Below are positions 53,013 through 60,279 of a stretch of 60,279 nt of DNA, piece after piece. The notes beneath the pieces were generated by a model. The model did no database searches. It was not told the DNA's origin and saw nothing but the letters and a program-made list of their open reading frames with translations. Position 1 is the stretch's first letter. Each line of letters starts with the position of its first letter. Both the position numbers and the translations under genes were made by a program. The DNA is from Syntrophorhabdaceae bacterium (GTDB lineage Bacteria > Desulfobacterota > Syntrophorhabdia > Syntrophorhabdales > Syntrophorhabdaceae). The DNA is taken from assembly GCA_026415675.1 (NCBI GenBank), contig JAOAGQ010000057.1, positions 1 to 60,279 on the forward strand, given 5' to 3'.

Positions 53013-54384
53013 CATGAAAAGGCACAGAATCCTCATCATAGATGATGAACAGAACATCCTCGAATCCCTTGAGATGTTCCTATGCGAGAGAGGATACGAG
53101 GTGGCCTGCGCCTCATCAGGATTAGAAGGCATAGAAAAGAATAAGGCGTTTATCCCGGACGTAATCATCCTCGATGTTAGGCTGCCCGATATAGATGGCC
53201 TCGAGCTCCTTAAGCAGTTGAGGGAGAACAACCATGACAAGAATATCATCATCATCACCGCCTTTCACGATATGGATACCACGATCAAGGCGATAAAACT
53301 CGGTGCCTGTGAGTATATACCAAAACCAATAGATATAGAGGAACTTGAAACTGCCATATGCAGGGTCTTAAAATCCTGTACTTATACCGAAAAAAGGACG
53401 TCTTCTCCTTCGGATATATCTGTTTCTTACGAGAAGGGGAAGATCATAGGCAAAAGCGGGGTAATGAAGGAGATCTTCAAATCCATAGGGATGCTCTCCG
53501 AGAACAGGATAACCGTACTCATAGAAGGGGAGACCGGAACAGGGAAGGAGCTAATAGCCAGGGCAATCCATTACCATAGCCCCTATAAGAATTACCCCTT
53601 CCTTGCCATTAATTGTTCTGCGATAGTCGGTACCCTCCTTGAGAGCGAACTCTTCGGCCACGAGAAGGGTGCCTTTACAAATGCGATTTTCACGAAAAAA
53701 GGGAAGTTCGAAATTGCCGGAGAAGGGACGATATTCCTCGATGAGGTAAGTGAAATACCCTTCGAACTCCAGGCGAAACTTCTCAGATTTTTACAGGAAA
53801 AGGAATTTGAGCGGGTAGGCGGTATTAAGACATTAAAATCAAACGCAAGGGTGATCGCCGCGACGAACAAGAACCTGTGGAAAATGGTAGAGCAGGGTAT
53901 TTTTAGGGAAGATCTGTATTACAGGTTGAGCGTGGCCAATATAAAAGTCCCCGCTTTGAGGGAGAGGAAGTCGGATATACCCCTCCTGACAGAATATCTC
54001 CTTAAGAAGATAAACTGTGAACTCCATAAAAATATTGTCCGTGTTGAAGAGAGGGGGATGAAGAGGATTATGGAATACGACTGGCCGGGCAATATAAGGG
54101 AGCTGGAGAATATCCTTACCAGGGCTGCGATAAATACCCAGGGGGATGTGATCCTTGATGATACCATCTCCTCCATGTTGAATGCCAAGGAGGCGATAAG
54201 TAGAAGTATCGACGAGGGAGACGAGATTTTGAACCTCCATGAACTCGAAAGAAGGCATATCCTCCACATACTCAACAGGACCCACTGGCATCTTGGAAAG
54301 GCCTGTTCTCTACTCGGTCTATCAAGGCCCACATTGAGGAAAAAGTTGAAGATCTATAACCTATCTACAGGCATGGTAAAATGA
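53005..54384 (+). CDS. sigma-54-dependent response regulator, NtrC family
   Basis: The 459-residue protein has a receiver (about 5-120; phospho-Asp in IILDVRLPDIDG, Lys in YIPKPIDI), a sigma-54 AAA+ domain (about 150-375) and a Fis-type helix-turn-helix (about 415-452). Walker A is GETGTGKE and Walker B GTIFLDEVSE. The sigma-54 contact loop reads GAFTNA, with Asn226 in place of the conserved Gly. It overlaps the kinase gene; ATG 53014 is an alternative start. The consensus -24/-12 promoter at 54503, in front of the Liv-type operon, is its likely target. Confidence 0.88.
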   Translation: MVNMKRHRILIIDDEQNILESLEMFLCERGYEVACASSGLEGIEKNKAFIPDVIILDVRLPDIDGLELLKQLRENNHDKNIIIITAFHDMDTTIKAIKLGACEYIPKPIDIEELETAICRVLKSCTYTEKRTSSPSDISVSYEKGKIIGKSGVMKEIFKSIGMLSENRITVLIEGETGTGKELIARAIHYHSPYKNYPFLAINCSAIVGTLLESELFGHEKGAFTNAIFTKKGKFEIAGEGTIFLDEVSEIPFELQAKLLRFLQEKEFERVGGIKTLKSNARVIAATNKNLWKMVEQGIFREDLYYRLSVANIKVPALRERKSDIPLLTEYLLKKINCELHKNIVRVEERGMKRIMEYDWPGNIRELENILTRAAINTQGDVILDDTISSMLNAKEAISRSIDEGDEILNLHELERRHILHILNRTHWHLGKACSLLGLSRPTLRKKLKIYNLSTGMVK

Positions 54385-54403
54385 ATCGCCCTTCCAAAAA
54401 GTA

Positions 54404-54420
54404 TTGAAAATTTTTTTCAA
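54404..54420. promoter_or_regulatory. palindrome, candidate enhancer site for the sigma-54 regulator
   Basis: TTGAAAA-TTT-TTTTCAA is a 17-bp palindrome about 110-125 bases upstream of the predicted sigma-54 start. The position fits an enhancer. It is pure A/T apart from one G and one C, so a weak terminator for the regulator gene is a second reading. Confidence 0.45.
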
Positions 54421-54502
54421 AAATAGAAATGCCACTTGATGAAGAATCACCCCCATATTGTTAACCTCCTGTAATATTTGATGGTTTAATTGGTATAGGG
54501 AA

Positions 54503-54518
54503 TGGCACGGTAATTGCT
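54503..54518 (+). promoter_or_regulatory. consensus sigma-54 promoter of the Liv-type operon
   Basis: TGGCAC-GGTAA-TTGCT matches the -24/-12 consensus TGGCAC-N5-TTGCW at every fixed base. RNA would start near 54529. The leader has a GTGTGGT/ACCATAC hairpin (54531-54549) before AAAGGAGGG. Confidence 0.9.
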
Positions 54519-54568
54519 CTTAAAACAGAAGGTGTGGTCTAATACCATACTAATAAAGGAGGGTTATC

Positions 54569-55828
54569 ATGAGAAGTAGAACATTTTTTGTGTTACTATC
54601 CGTCTTTTTTCTCCTCTCCCTTTGTCAATCCGCTAAAGCCGCTGAGGCACCGATTGTAGTAGGGGCGCCCCTATCTACTGCCTTTTTATACGGGTGGGAT
54701 GCAGAGAGGGGGATAAAGCTCGCGGTAGATGAGATCAACGCAAAGGGTGGGGTTACAGTTGGAGGAAAGAAGAGACCTTTTAAGGTAGAGGTGATCGATA
54801 CGAGGGACCTCGAGCCAGGGGTACCTGTGAGTGAGGCATTGCTCGCCCTTGAAAAATTAATCCTTGAAAAGAAGGCGGATTTCATCGTCGGTGGCCCTGT
54901 GAGGTCTGAGGCGGCCCTTGCTGCTATGGACCTTCTGAGTAAACACAAAAGGGTGAGTATCTTAACGACAGGGGTATTGACTCCGGCATACACGAAAAAG
55001 GTAGAGGAAAACTACAACAAATATAAGTATTGCTTCAGAAATACAAGCCATGTGGGTGTCATGATGAACGAGTTTATCATCATGATAGAGGATATAAGAA
55101 AGGGGCATAACTTCAACAAGGCCTATATCATGGTCCAGGACGTTGCCCATGCAAGGGCAGGGGGAGAGGCGATGAAAAAGGCATTGACGGATAAGGGTTG
55201 GACCGTCCTCGACATGAAGATATACCCCACAGGAACCGTTGATTACTCTGTGGGCTTGACCGATGCCGGGAAACGGGGGGCAGAACTCCTCTTCCTCTGG
55301 ATGGACATGCCCGAGAGTGCCGTCCTTCTAAAACAGTGGAGTGATATGCAACTTAAGTGCTTGCCCATCGGGTTTGTCAATGCGGCAGAACAGCCGGGTT
55401 TCTGGAAGGCAAGCGGTGGTAAAGGGGAGTACCTCATAGTAAACCTTGTCAATGGTGGAAATGCCCCCGCAAAGATCACGCCTTGGACCATGAAGTTCGT
55501 CGAGGCATATAAGGCAAAATGGGGGATTGAGCCCGAAGGTTACGGTACCTCATCGAGCTATATGGCCATATACCAGCTGAAAGAGGCGATAGAAAAGGCG
55601 AAAACCCTCGATCCCGATGCAGTGGTAAAGGCTCTGGAAGAGGTGGATATCATGGGTGTATACGGCAGGATGAGGTTCGATAAGAAGACGCACCAGATCA
55701 TCCCCTCCCTTGATCCCAAAGAAGGGGCGGTAACAGGGATAATCCAGTGGCAGGCAGGAAAGAGGGTCCAGGTGTTTCCTCCAAAGGTGGCAGAAGGAAA
55801 GGTGCTTCTCCCACCGTGGATGAAATAG
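54569..55828 (+). CDS. branched-chain amino acid-type ABC transporter substrate-binding protein
   Basis: The 419-residue protein has a signal peptide (about 1-25, ending AKAAE). A periplasmic-binding fold of the LivK class follows (IVVGAPLSTAFLYGWDAERG; KLAVDEINAKGG). Related proteins bind aromatic acids as well as amino acids. It is the first gene of the sigma-54-driven operon, with AAAGGAGGG before the ATG. The ligand is not known; the CoA ligase at the end of the operon hints at an organic acid. Confidence 0.9.
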   Translation: MRSRTFFVLLSVFFLLSLCQSAKAAEAPIVVGAPLSTAFLYGWDAERGIKLAVDEINAKGGVTVGGKKRPFKVEVIDTRDLEPGVPVSEALLALEKLILEKKADFIVGGPVRSEAALAAMDLLSKHKRVSILTTGVLTPAYTKKVEENYNKYKYCFRNTSHVGVMMNEFIIMIEDIRKGHNFNKAYIMVQDVAHARAGGEAMKKALTDKGWTVLDMKIYPTGTVDYSVGLTDAGKRGAELLFLWMDMPESAVLLKQWSDMQLKCLPIGFVNAAEQPGFWKASGGKGEYLIVNLVNGGNAPAKITPWTMKFVEAYKAKWGIEPEGYGTSSSYMAIYQLKEAIEKAKTLDPDAVVKALEEVDIMGVYGRMRFDKKTHQIIPSLDPKEGAVTGIIQWQAGKRVQVFPPKVAEGKVLLPPWMK

Positions 55829-55853
55829 GATTCTTTATAACGGGGGGTTTCTC

Positions 55854-56723
55854 TTGGAGATACTCGTATACGGAATCATAAACAGTGTTATCCTATCTAT
55901 GGTTGCCCTTGGTTTTACCCTTGTGTACAGCATAAGCAGACTCCCCAATTTTGCCCATGGTGCCCTCTATGTGACAGCAGGTTTTACGACTTGGCTTTTT
56001 CTAAACAGGATAGGCCATATGCCCTATCCTGTTGCCATTATCCTCTCCATATTCATCACAGGTGCCATGGGGGCCCTCATCTACCGTTTTATCCTTATAA
56101 GGATAAGGGGTATGGAGATATCGGAGATCATATCGACATATGCGATAGGCCTTGCCCTTCTCGAAGGTCTCAGGTGGGGGGGTCTAAGAGGTATGACCTT
56201 CACCCTTCCCCCTTTTATCGAGGGGTCTTTTCAGATTTTCGGGGTCAATGTGGATTATCAGAGGCTGATCATCGTCTGTTGCGGGGTTGTGGTCTTCCTA
56301 TTTTTATACTTTTTCACCCATTTCACAAAGATAGGCCTTGCCTTAAGGGGTATTGCCCAGGATGAGAGGGCGGCTATGATGCTCGGGATAGACTCGGATA
56401 TGACCGCCATCATCTCCCTTGCTATAGGTTCAGGCCTTGCCGGTTTTGCCGCTATTCTTCTCCTTCCCCTCGGTAACATCATCGTTGAGGCAGGGTATAA
56501 TGTTTTGATATTTGCGATAGCGGTATGCGTGATCGGGGGGCTTGGGAGTTGGGGAGGTACGATTGCCGCCTCTTTTATAATAGGTTTTGCCCAGATCCTG
56601 ACGGAAGCGTTTCTTTCAACGCACTACCAGATGGTCGTTGCCCTCCTCGCCATTATAGTTACCCTTTTAATAAAACCATCGGGGATATTCGGAAAACAGA
56701 AGGAACTGGAGGAAAGGGTTTAA
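55854..56723 (+). CDS. livH: branched-chain amino acid-type ABC transporter permease, LivH-like
   Basis: The 289-residue membrane protein has about eight helices. Typical motifs are VALGFTLVYSISRLPNFAHG near the start, LRGIAQDERAAMMLGIDSD (cytoplasmic EAA-like loop) and AVCVIGGLGSWGGTIAASFI. It starts at TTG 55854, 6 bases after a G-run. Substrate follows that of the binding protein. Confidence 0.9.
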   Translation: MEILVYGIINSVILSMVALGFTLVYSISRLPNFAHGALYVTAGFTTWLFLNRIGHMPYPVAIILSIFITGAMGALIYRFILIRIRGMEISEIISTYAIGLALLEGLRWGGLRGMTFTLPPFIEGSFQIFGVNVDYQRLIIVCCGVVVFLFLYFFTHFTKIGLALRGIAQDERAAMMLGIDSDMTAIISLAIGSGLAGFAAILLLPLGNIIVEAGYNVLIFAIAVCVIGGLGSWGGTIAASFIIGFAQILTEAFLSTHYQMVVALLAIIVTLLIKPSGIFGKQKELEERV

Positions 56724-56742
56724 TAGAGAAGGAGAGATAGAG

Positions 56743-57753
56743 ATGGAGCAGATGAGAAAGGAGAGGGTAGACAGGGGACTTAAGGTACGGACAGAGGGTA
56801 TCTATGCGATCTCATCCTACAGGGAGATGGCCTATCTTCTGGGGCCACGGCTCTTCTTTATCCTTGCCGTTCTCTCCCTCCCCTTTATTTTAGACCTCGC
56901 ACCCTACTGGAAGAGGGTGATAAATATCATGTGTACATACGCTATCCTTGCCATCTCCTTTGATTTTCTCGCAAATTACGTGGGCCTTGTCTGCTTAGGG
57001 GGTGCATTTTTTACAGGTATCGGAGGGTATCTCTCCGCGATATTCAACACCTACCTCGGAATGCCCGTGTATTTATCCATGCCTGCTGCAACGCTGGGAG
57101 GGGCGGTCCTCTGTACGCTCCTTCTTCTTCCCTGCCTGCCTTTGAGAGGGGTCTATTTCGCCATCGTGACCCTTATGTACCCCCTCTTGATCACCCGAGT
57201 GATTGAGGCATTGAACATCTTCGGGGGGACAAACGGCATGACAGGGGTAGACAGCCTTCCCAACGAATACGTGGAACATTACCTGGTGATCCTCCTCTCC
57301 CTACTTTTTCTGTTCGGGATGAGGAGATTTGTCAATCAAGACATAGGTCTCGTCTTGAGGGGGGTCAAGGACAACGACCAGTCTGTAAGGGCATCGGGGA
57401 TCGATGTAACCTCCATGAAGGTTATGGCCGTCTTCATCGCATCTTTCATGGGATGTTTCAGCGGTGCCTATATGGCCCATCTCTATATGTGGGCCGGTCT
57501 CTCCCTTTTTGCCCTTGACTTTTCCATCATACCCATAGCTTCGGTAGTGATAGGAGGCGGGGGTACCTTGATCGGGGCGGTGATAGGGAGTTTTATCCTC
57601 GTTCCTCTTTCAGAGCTGTTGCGGGCCTTTGGTACATTCAGGATCGTGATCTATTCCGTTGCATTGACGGCCTTTATTGTTTTTAAGAGTGAAGGCATTA
57701 TGGTCTATCTCCAGAGAAAATATCATCAGTTTGAGAGATGGGTAAAGATATGA
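56743..57753 (+). CDS. livM: branched-chain amino acid-type ABC transporter permease, LivM-like
   Basis: The 336-residue membrane protein has about ten helices after a 40-residue hydrophilic start. Motifs are ILAISFDFLANYVGLVCLGG, LRGVKDNDQSVRASGIDV and SVVIGGGGTLIGAVIGSF. It pairs with the LivH-like subunit and overlaps the LivG-like ATPase start. Confidence 0.9.
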   Translation: MEQMRKERVDRGLKVRTEGIYAISSYREMAYLLGPRLFFILAVLSLPFILDLAPYWKRVINIMCTYAILAISFDFLANYVGLVCLGGAFFTGIGGYLSAIFNTYLGMPVYLSMPAATLGGAVLCTLLLLPCLPLRGVYFAIVTLMYPLLITRVIEALNIFGGTNGMTGVDSLPNEYVEHYLVILLSLLFLFGMRRFVNQDIGLVLRGVKDNDQSVRASGIDVTSMKVMAVFIASFMGCFSGAYMAHLYMWAGLSLFALDFSIIPIASVVIGGGGTLIGAVIGSFILVPLSELLRAFGTFRIVIYSVALTAFIVFKSEGIMVYLQRKYHQFERWVKI

Positions 57754-58520
57754 TAGAAGACGAAGTGATACTCTCTGTTAAAAACATTTCCAAGACTTTC
57801 GGGGGTCTTAAGGCCTTGATGGATGTGAGCTTTGATGTGAAAAGGGGGGAGGTGTTCGGCATCATAGGGCCTAATGGTTCGGGGAAGACGACCCTGATCA
57901 ACTGCATTACAGGCTTTGTTAAACCCGGTTCAGGTCATGTGATATTCAAGGGGAGGGAGATAACAGGGTGGAAGCCCCACAGGATTGCCCATATCGGCAT
58001 AGCGAGGACATTTCAGATCATGAGGCCCTATTACTCTTTGCCTGCCTATAAAAACCTGATCATCCCCCTTTGGTCCCCCAGGGCTAAAAAGATAGGGGGC
58101 TGGAGAGGAGGAGGAAGACACGGGGACAGAGATACGGTAGCCGTTGACATACTGGAAGAGATCGGGTTTGAGAGGGACTCGAGGGTACCCTATAAGATCG
58201 CATCTACCCTTCCCACTGGATACCAGAAAAGGCTCGAGCTTGCCCGCTGCATTGCCATTAGACCGGAGATCATCTTCTGCGACGAGGTCTTCTCCGGTCT
58301 CAGTATGAGCGAGATAGCAGGGATGCTCCCGTTAATCGAGAAGATGAAGATGGACGGAATGACGATCATCATGGTGGAGCACAGGTTAAGAGAGCTCTTT
58401 CGGGTTGCGGAAAGGGTAATGGTCCTCAATTTCGGTGAAAAGATAGCGGAAGGAAGGCCCGATACGGTCATCGAGGACAAAAGGGTAAAAGAGGCGTATC
58501 TTGGAAGCGAAGGAGTGTGA
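57750..58520 (+). CDS. livG: branched-chain amino acid-type ABC transporter ATPase, LivG-like
   Basis: The 256-residue ATPase has Walker A GPNGSGKTT. The signature region reads LPTGYQKRLELARC instead of LSYGQQRRLE, and Walker B reads IIFCDEVFSGL instead of LLLDEPxAGL. The catalytic Asp-Glu stay. I start at ATG 57750, in ATGA overlap with livM; ATG 57738 is the alternative. It works with the LivF-like ATPase. Confidence 0.87.
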   Translation: MIEDEVILSVKNISKTFGGLKALMDVSFDVKRGEVFGIIGPNGSGKTTLINCITGFVKPGSGHVIFKGREITGWKPHRIAHIGIARTFQIMRPYYSLPAYKNLIIPLWSPRAKKIGGWRGGGRHGDRDTVAVDILEEIGFERDSRVPYKIASTLPTGYQKRLELARCIAIRPEIIFCDEVFSGLSMSEIAGMLPLIEKMKMDGMTIIMVEHRLRELFRVAERVMVLNFGEKIAEGRPDTVIEDKRVKEAYLGSEGV

Positions 58521-58526
58521 AAAGTG

Positions 58527-59273
58527 ATGCTTGAGGCCTTTGATCTGATGGTATTCTATGAGAACATGATAGCCCTTAATAACGTGAGTCTCACATGTAA
58601 AGAAGGCTCCATCGTGGGGATTTTCGGGTCAAACAGCGCAGGGAAGAGCACCCTCATGTACACCCTATCCGGTATCATCCTCGATATAAAGAAGAAGGAG
58701 GAGATGAAGGGAGGGGAGCGGATAACGGTTTTTGGAAGGATAAATTTTGACGGCAAAGACGTAACACATCTAAAACCCCATGAACGGGCTAAAATAGGTA
58801 TCGTCCTGTGTCCTGAGAGGAGGCGCATATTTCCCGAAAGCTCTGTGATGGAAAATTTAAAGATCGGCTCCTACCTAACCTCCGGTCATGAGACTAAGAA
58901 AAACCTTGAATACGTCTTGGATCTTTTCCCCAGGCTTAAAGACCATCTCCATAGGCAGGGTGGTTTTTTAAGTGGAGGGGAGCAGCAGATGCTCGCTATA
59001 GGGAGGGCATTGATGGCAAACCCGAAGATTTTGCTACTGGACGAACCTCTCCTCGGCCTCTCTCCTGCCTATCAGGAGATCGTGATCAGAGGTACCGAGG
59101 AGATAAGAAGGTCAAAAGGCATAAGCATTATCATAACGGAGCAATATGCAAGGCCCGTGATTCCCATCATAGATTTCGGCTATATCCTTGAGAATGGTTC
59201 GAGTGTGCTATCGGGGACGAGAGAGGAACTCATGGACAACCCCGATGTAAAATCAGCCTATTTTGGTGTTTAA
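58527..59273 (+). CDS. livF: branched-chain amino acid-type ABC transporter ATPase, LivF-like
   Basis: The 248-residue ATPase has Walker A GSNSAGKST, signature LSGGEQQMLAIGRALM and Walker B ILLLDEPLLGLSP. A longer loop than usual after Walker A (DIKKKEEMKGGERITVFG) is visible. AGGAG lies 11 bases before ATG 58527; GTG 58524 is also possible. It is the last transporter gene, 1 base from the CoA ligase. Confidence 0.9.
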   Translation: MLEAFDLMVFYENMIALNNVSLTCKEGSIVGIFGSNSAGKSTLMYTLSGIILDIKKKEEMKGGERITVFGRINFDGKDVTHLKPHERAKIGIVLCPERRRIFPESSVMENLKIGSYLTSGHETKKNLEYVLDLFPRLKDHLHRQGGFLSGGEQQMLAIGRALMANPKILLLDEPLLGLSPAYQEIVIRGTEEIRRSKGISIIITEQYARPVIPIIDFGYILENGSSVLSGTREELMDNPDVKSAYFGV

Positions 59274-59274
59274 A

Positions 59275-60250
59275 ATGGCAGAATATACCTTTACCCGCTT
59301 TTATGAGATCTGTGAAAAATATCCCGATAAAACGGGGATCGTGTACCTTGGGGACAGATTCTCTTATAGAGAACTGAAGCTACTTGTAGACAGATTTGCC
59401 ACAGGGTTACATAACCTCGGGGTGGGGAAACAGGATAAGGTTATGCTCTATATCTCGAATTGTCCCCAGTGGGTTATCGCAAACTACGGTATTAACAGGA
59501 TAGGGGCCGTTGTTGTCCCGGTCTCTCCTATTTATACCGCATACGAGATCGAGTATATGGTAAAAGATGCAGGGATAGAGACCGTCATCTGCCTTGATAC
59601 AAATTTCGTCTATATAAAGGATGTGATGGAGAGGGCAAATATAAAGAGGGTGATCGTGACGAATCTTGTCGATATGATAAACCCCGTAAAAAGGTTTGTC
59701 GGTCGAATTTTCGATAAAGTTCCCTGTGGAAAGGTGGAAAAGGGGGATAACATATACTTTTTCACGGACATCATAAAGCAGAACCCCCCTGCACCGCCGG
59801 AGGTTGAGATAGACCCCATGGATGACCTTGCCTATATCATGTACACAGGAGGTACCACAGGTTTTCCTAAGGGTGTACCGGGTAACCATACTGGAGAGGT
59901 CTCGTACATAAGGGATATCATGGAGGATGTGTTAAATGGATTCGTCGATGAGGGTAATGATACCGTATTGATGGTTAACCCCCTCTTCCATATAATGGCA
60001 AAGGGTTTTGCCATTGCCTTCGGGTTCAACTATGGGAATACCGTTGTATTGATGCCCATGCCTGAGATAGATGCCACCCTTTCTGCTATCGAGAGATACA
60101 GGATAAAATGGATGCTCGGGGTTCCAGCATTATACAGGATGATACTGGAGAACGACAGGATCGACCAGTATGATTTAAGCTCCCTGAAATACTGTTACTG
60201 CGGAGGCGATGTCCTTCCCGCAGAGGTTTTCAAATCATGGAAGGATAGAT
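59275..60250 (+). CDS. AMP-forming acyl-CoA ligase, 3'-truncated at contig end
   Basis: About 325 residues of an adenylate-forming enzyme are present, beginning MAEYTFTRFYEICEKYPDKT. The P-loop is AYIMYTGGTTGFPKGVPGN and VNPLFHIMAKGF is a substrate loop. The C-terminal half is missing because the contig ends. The frame reads on into adapter sequence, adding a false tail SVSYTHLRAH. It follows livF by 1 base (TAA-A-ATG), so it is part of the sigma-54 operon and probably activates the imported acid. Long-chain fatty-acid or aromatic acids are both possible. Confidence 0.85.
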
Positions 60251-60279
60251 CTGTCTCTTATACACATCTCCGAGCCCAC
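60251..60279 (+). other. Nextera transposase adapter, not genomic
   Basis: Bases 60251-60269 read CTGTCTCTTATACACATCT, the Tn5 mosaic end used in Nextera libraries. Bases 60270-60279 continue CCGAGCCCAC, the known read adapter that follows it. This is untrimmed library sequence at a contig end and should be removed. Confidence 0.97.

Noticed and set aside
54401-54425. Intrinsic terminator after the sigma-54 regulator
   Set aside because: The stem is almost entirely A/T and would be unstable. The position fits an enhancer site better, though it is not excluded.

Overview
The window looks like an unbroken stretch of a strictly anaerobic bacterial chromosome. It carries 45 coding sequences I can support (two of them cut by the window ends), one tRNA, and many leader RNAs and promoters. 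I see no transposase, phage gene, integrase or CRISPR array. The gene mix fits a Desulfobacterota-like syntroph or aromatic/fatty-acid degrader: rubrerythrin and flavodiiron protein, benzoyl-CoA reductase/2-hydroxyacyl-CoA dehydratase subunits, a glutaconyl-CoA decarboxylase alpha subunit, a benzoate-type CoA ligase, ADP-forming acyl-CoA synthetase homologues, TRAP-TAXI and Liv-type transporters, and sigma-54 regulators. The lineage is an inference; no rRNA or marker gene settles it. The last 29 bases are Nextera transposase adapter, so real sequence ends at 60250, at a contig edge.

Region by region. 1-5116: the tail of an ABC permease, a nested inverted repeat, tRNA-Val(GAC), a fluoride riboswitch in front of a cation/proton antiporter and an MFS transporter, then a PAS sensor protein. 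5134-13280: a nitrogen island with an FMN glutamate synthase, two NrpR-type regulators (best known from methanogens), a protein joining a KaiC-like domain to a PEP-synthase ATP-grasp domain, and glutamate dehydrogenase. Palindromes just downstream of the predicted start sites of the glutamate synthase and the first nrpR resemble tandem NrpR operators. 13423-17657: a NarL-type two-component system and panB-panC-panD behind a pan-motif RNA and an attenuator. 17842-25708: two BcrC/BcrB-like subunits, the fprA-rubrerythrin-flavoprotein-ilvE operon, and two membrane proteins.

25879-36208: two Pat-like proteins (acyl-CoA synthetase fused to a GNAT domain), one with intact catalytic motifs and one degenerate. 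They flank a benzoate-type CoA ligase that has a sigma-54 promoter and a divergent sigma-54 activator. This suggests combined transcriptional and acetylation control of acyl-CoA formation. A methyltransferase-like protein and a zinc dehydrogenase follow. 36267-43967: a molybdenum hydroxylase operon with a 23-bp palindrome near its promoter, then nth, transketolase and a stand-alone AICAR transformylase. 43978-48473: gcdA on its own, then bioF-bioA. 48503-60250: a TAXI-TRAP transporter, a histidine kinase with a sigma-54 response regulator, and a Liv-type ABC importer running into a truncated CoA ligase. A consensus -24/-12 promoter precedes the importer genes.

Limits: all calls come from reading motifs and signals by eye. 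Substrates of the transporters, dehydrogenases and CoA ligases are not determined, and promoter and operator calls are predictions.
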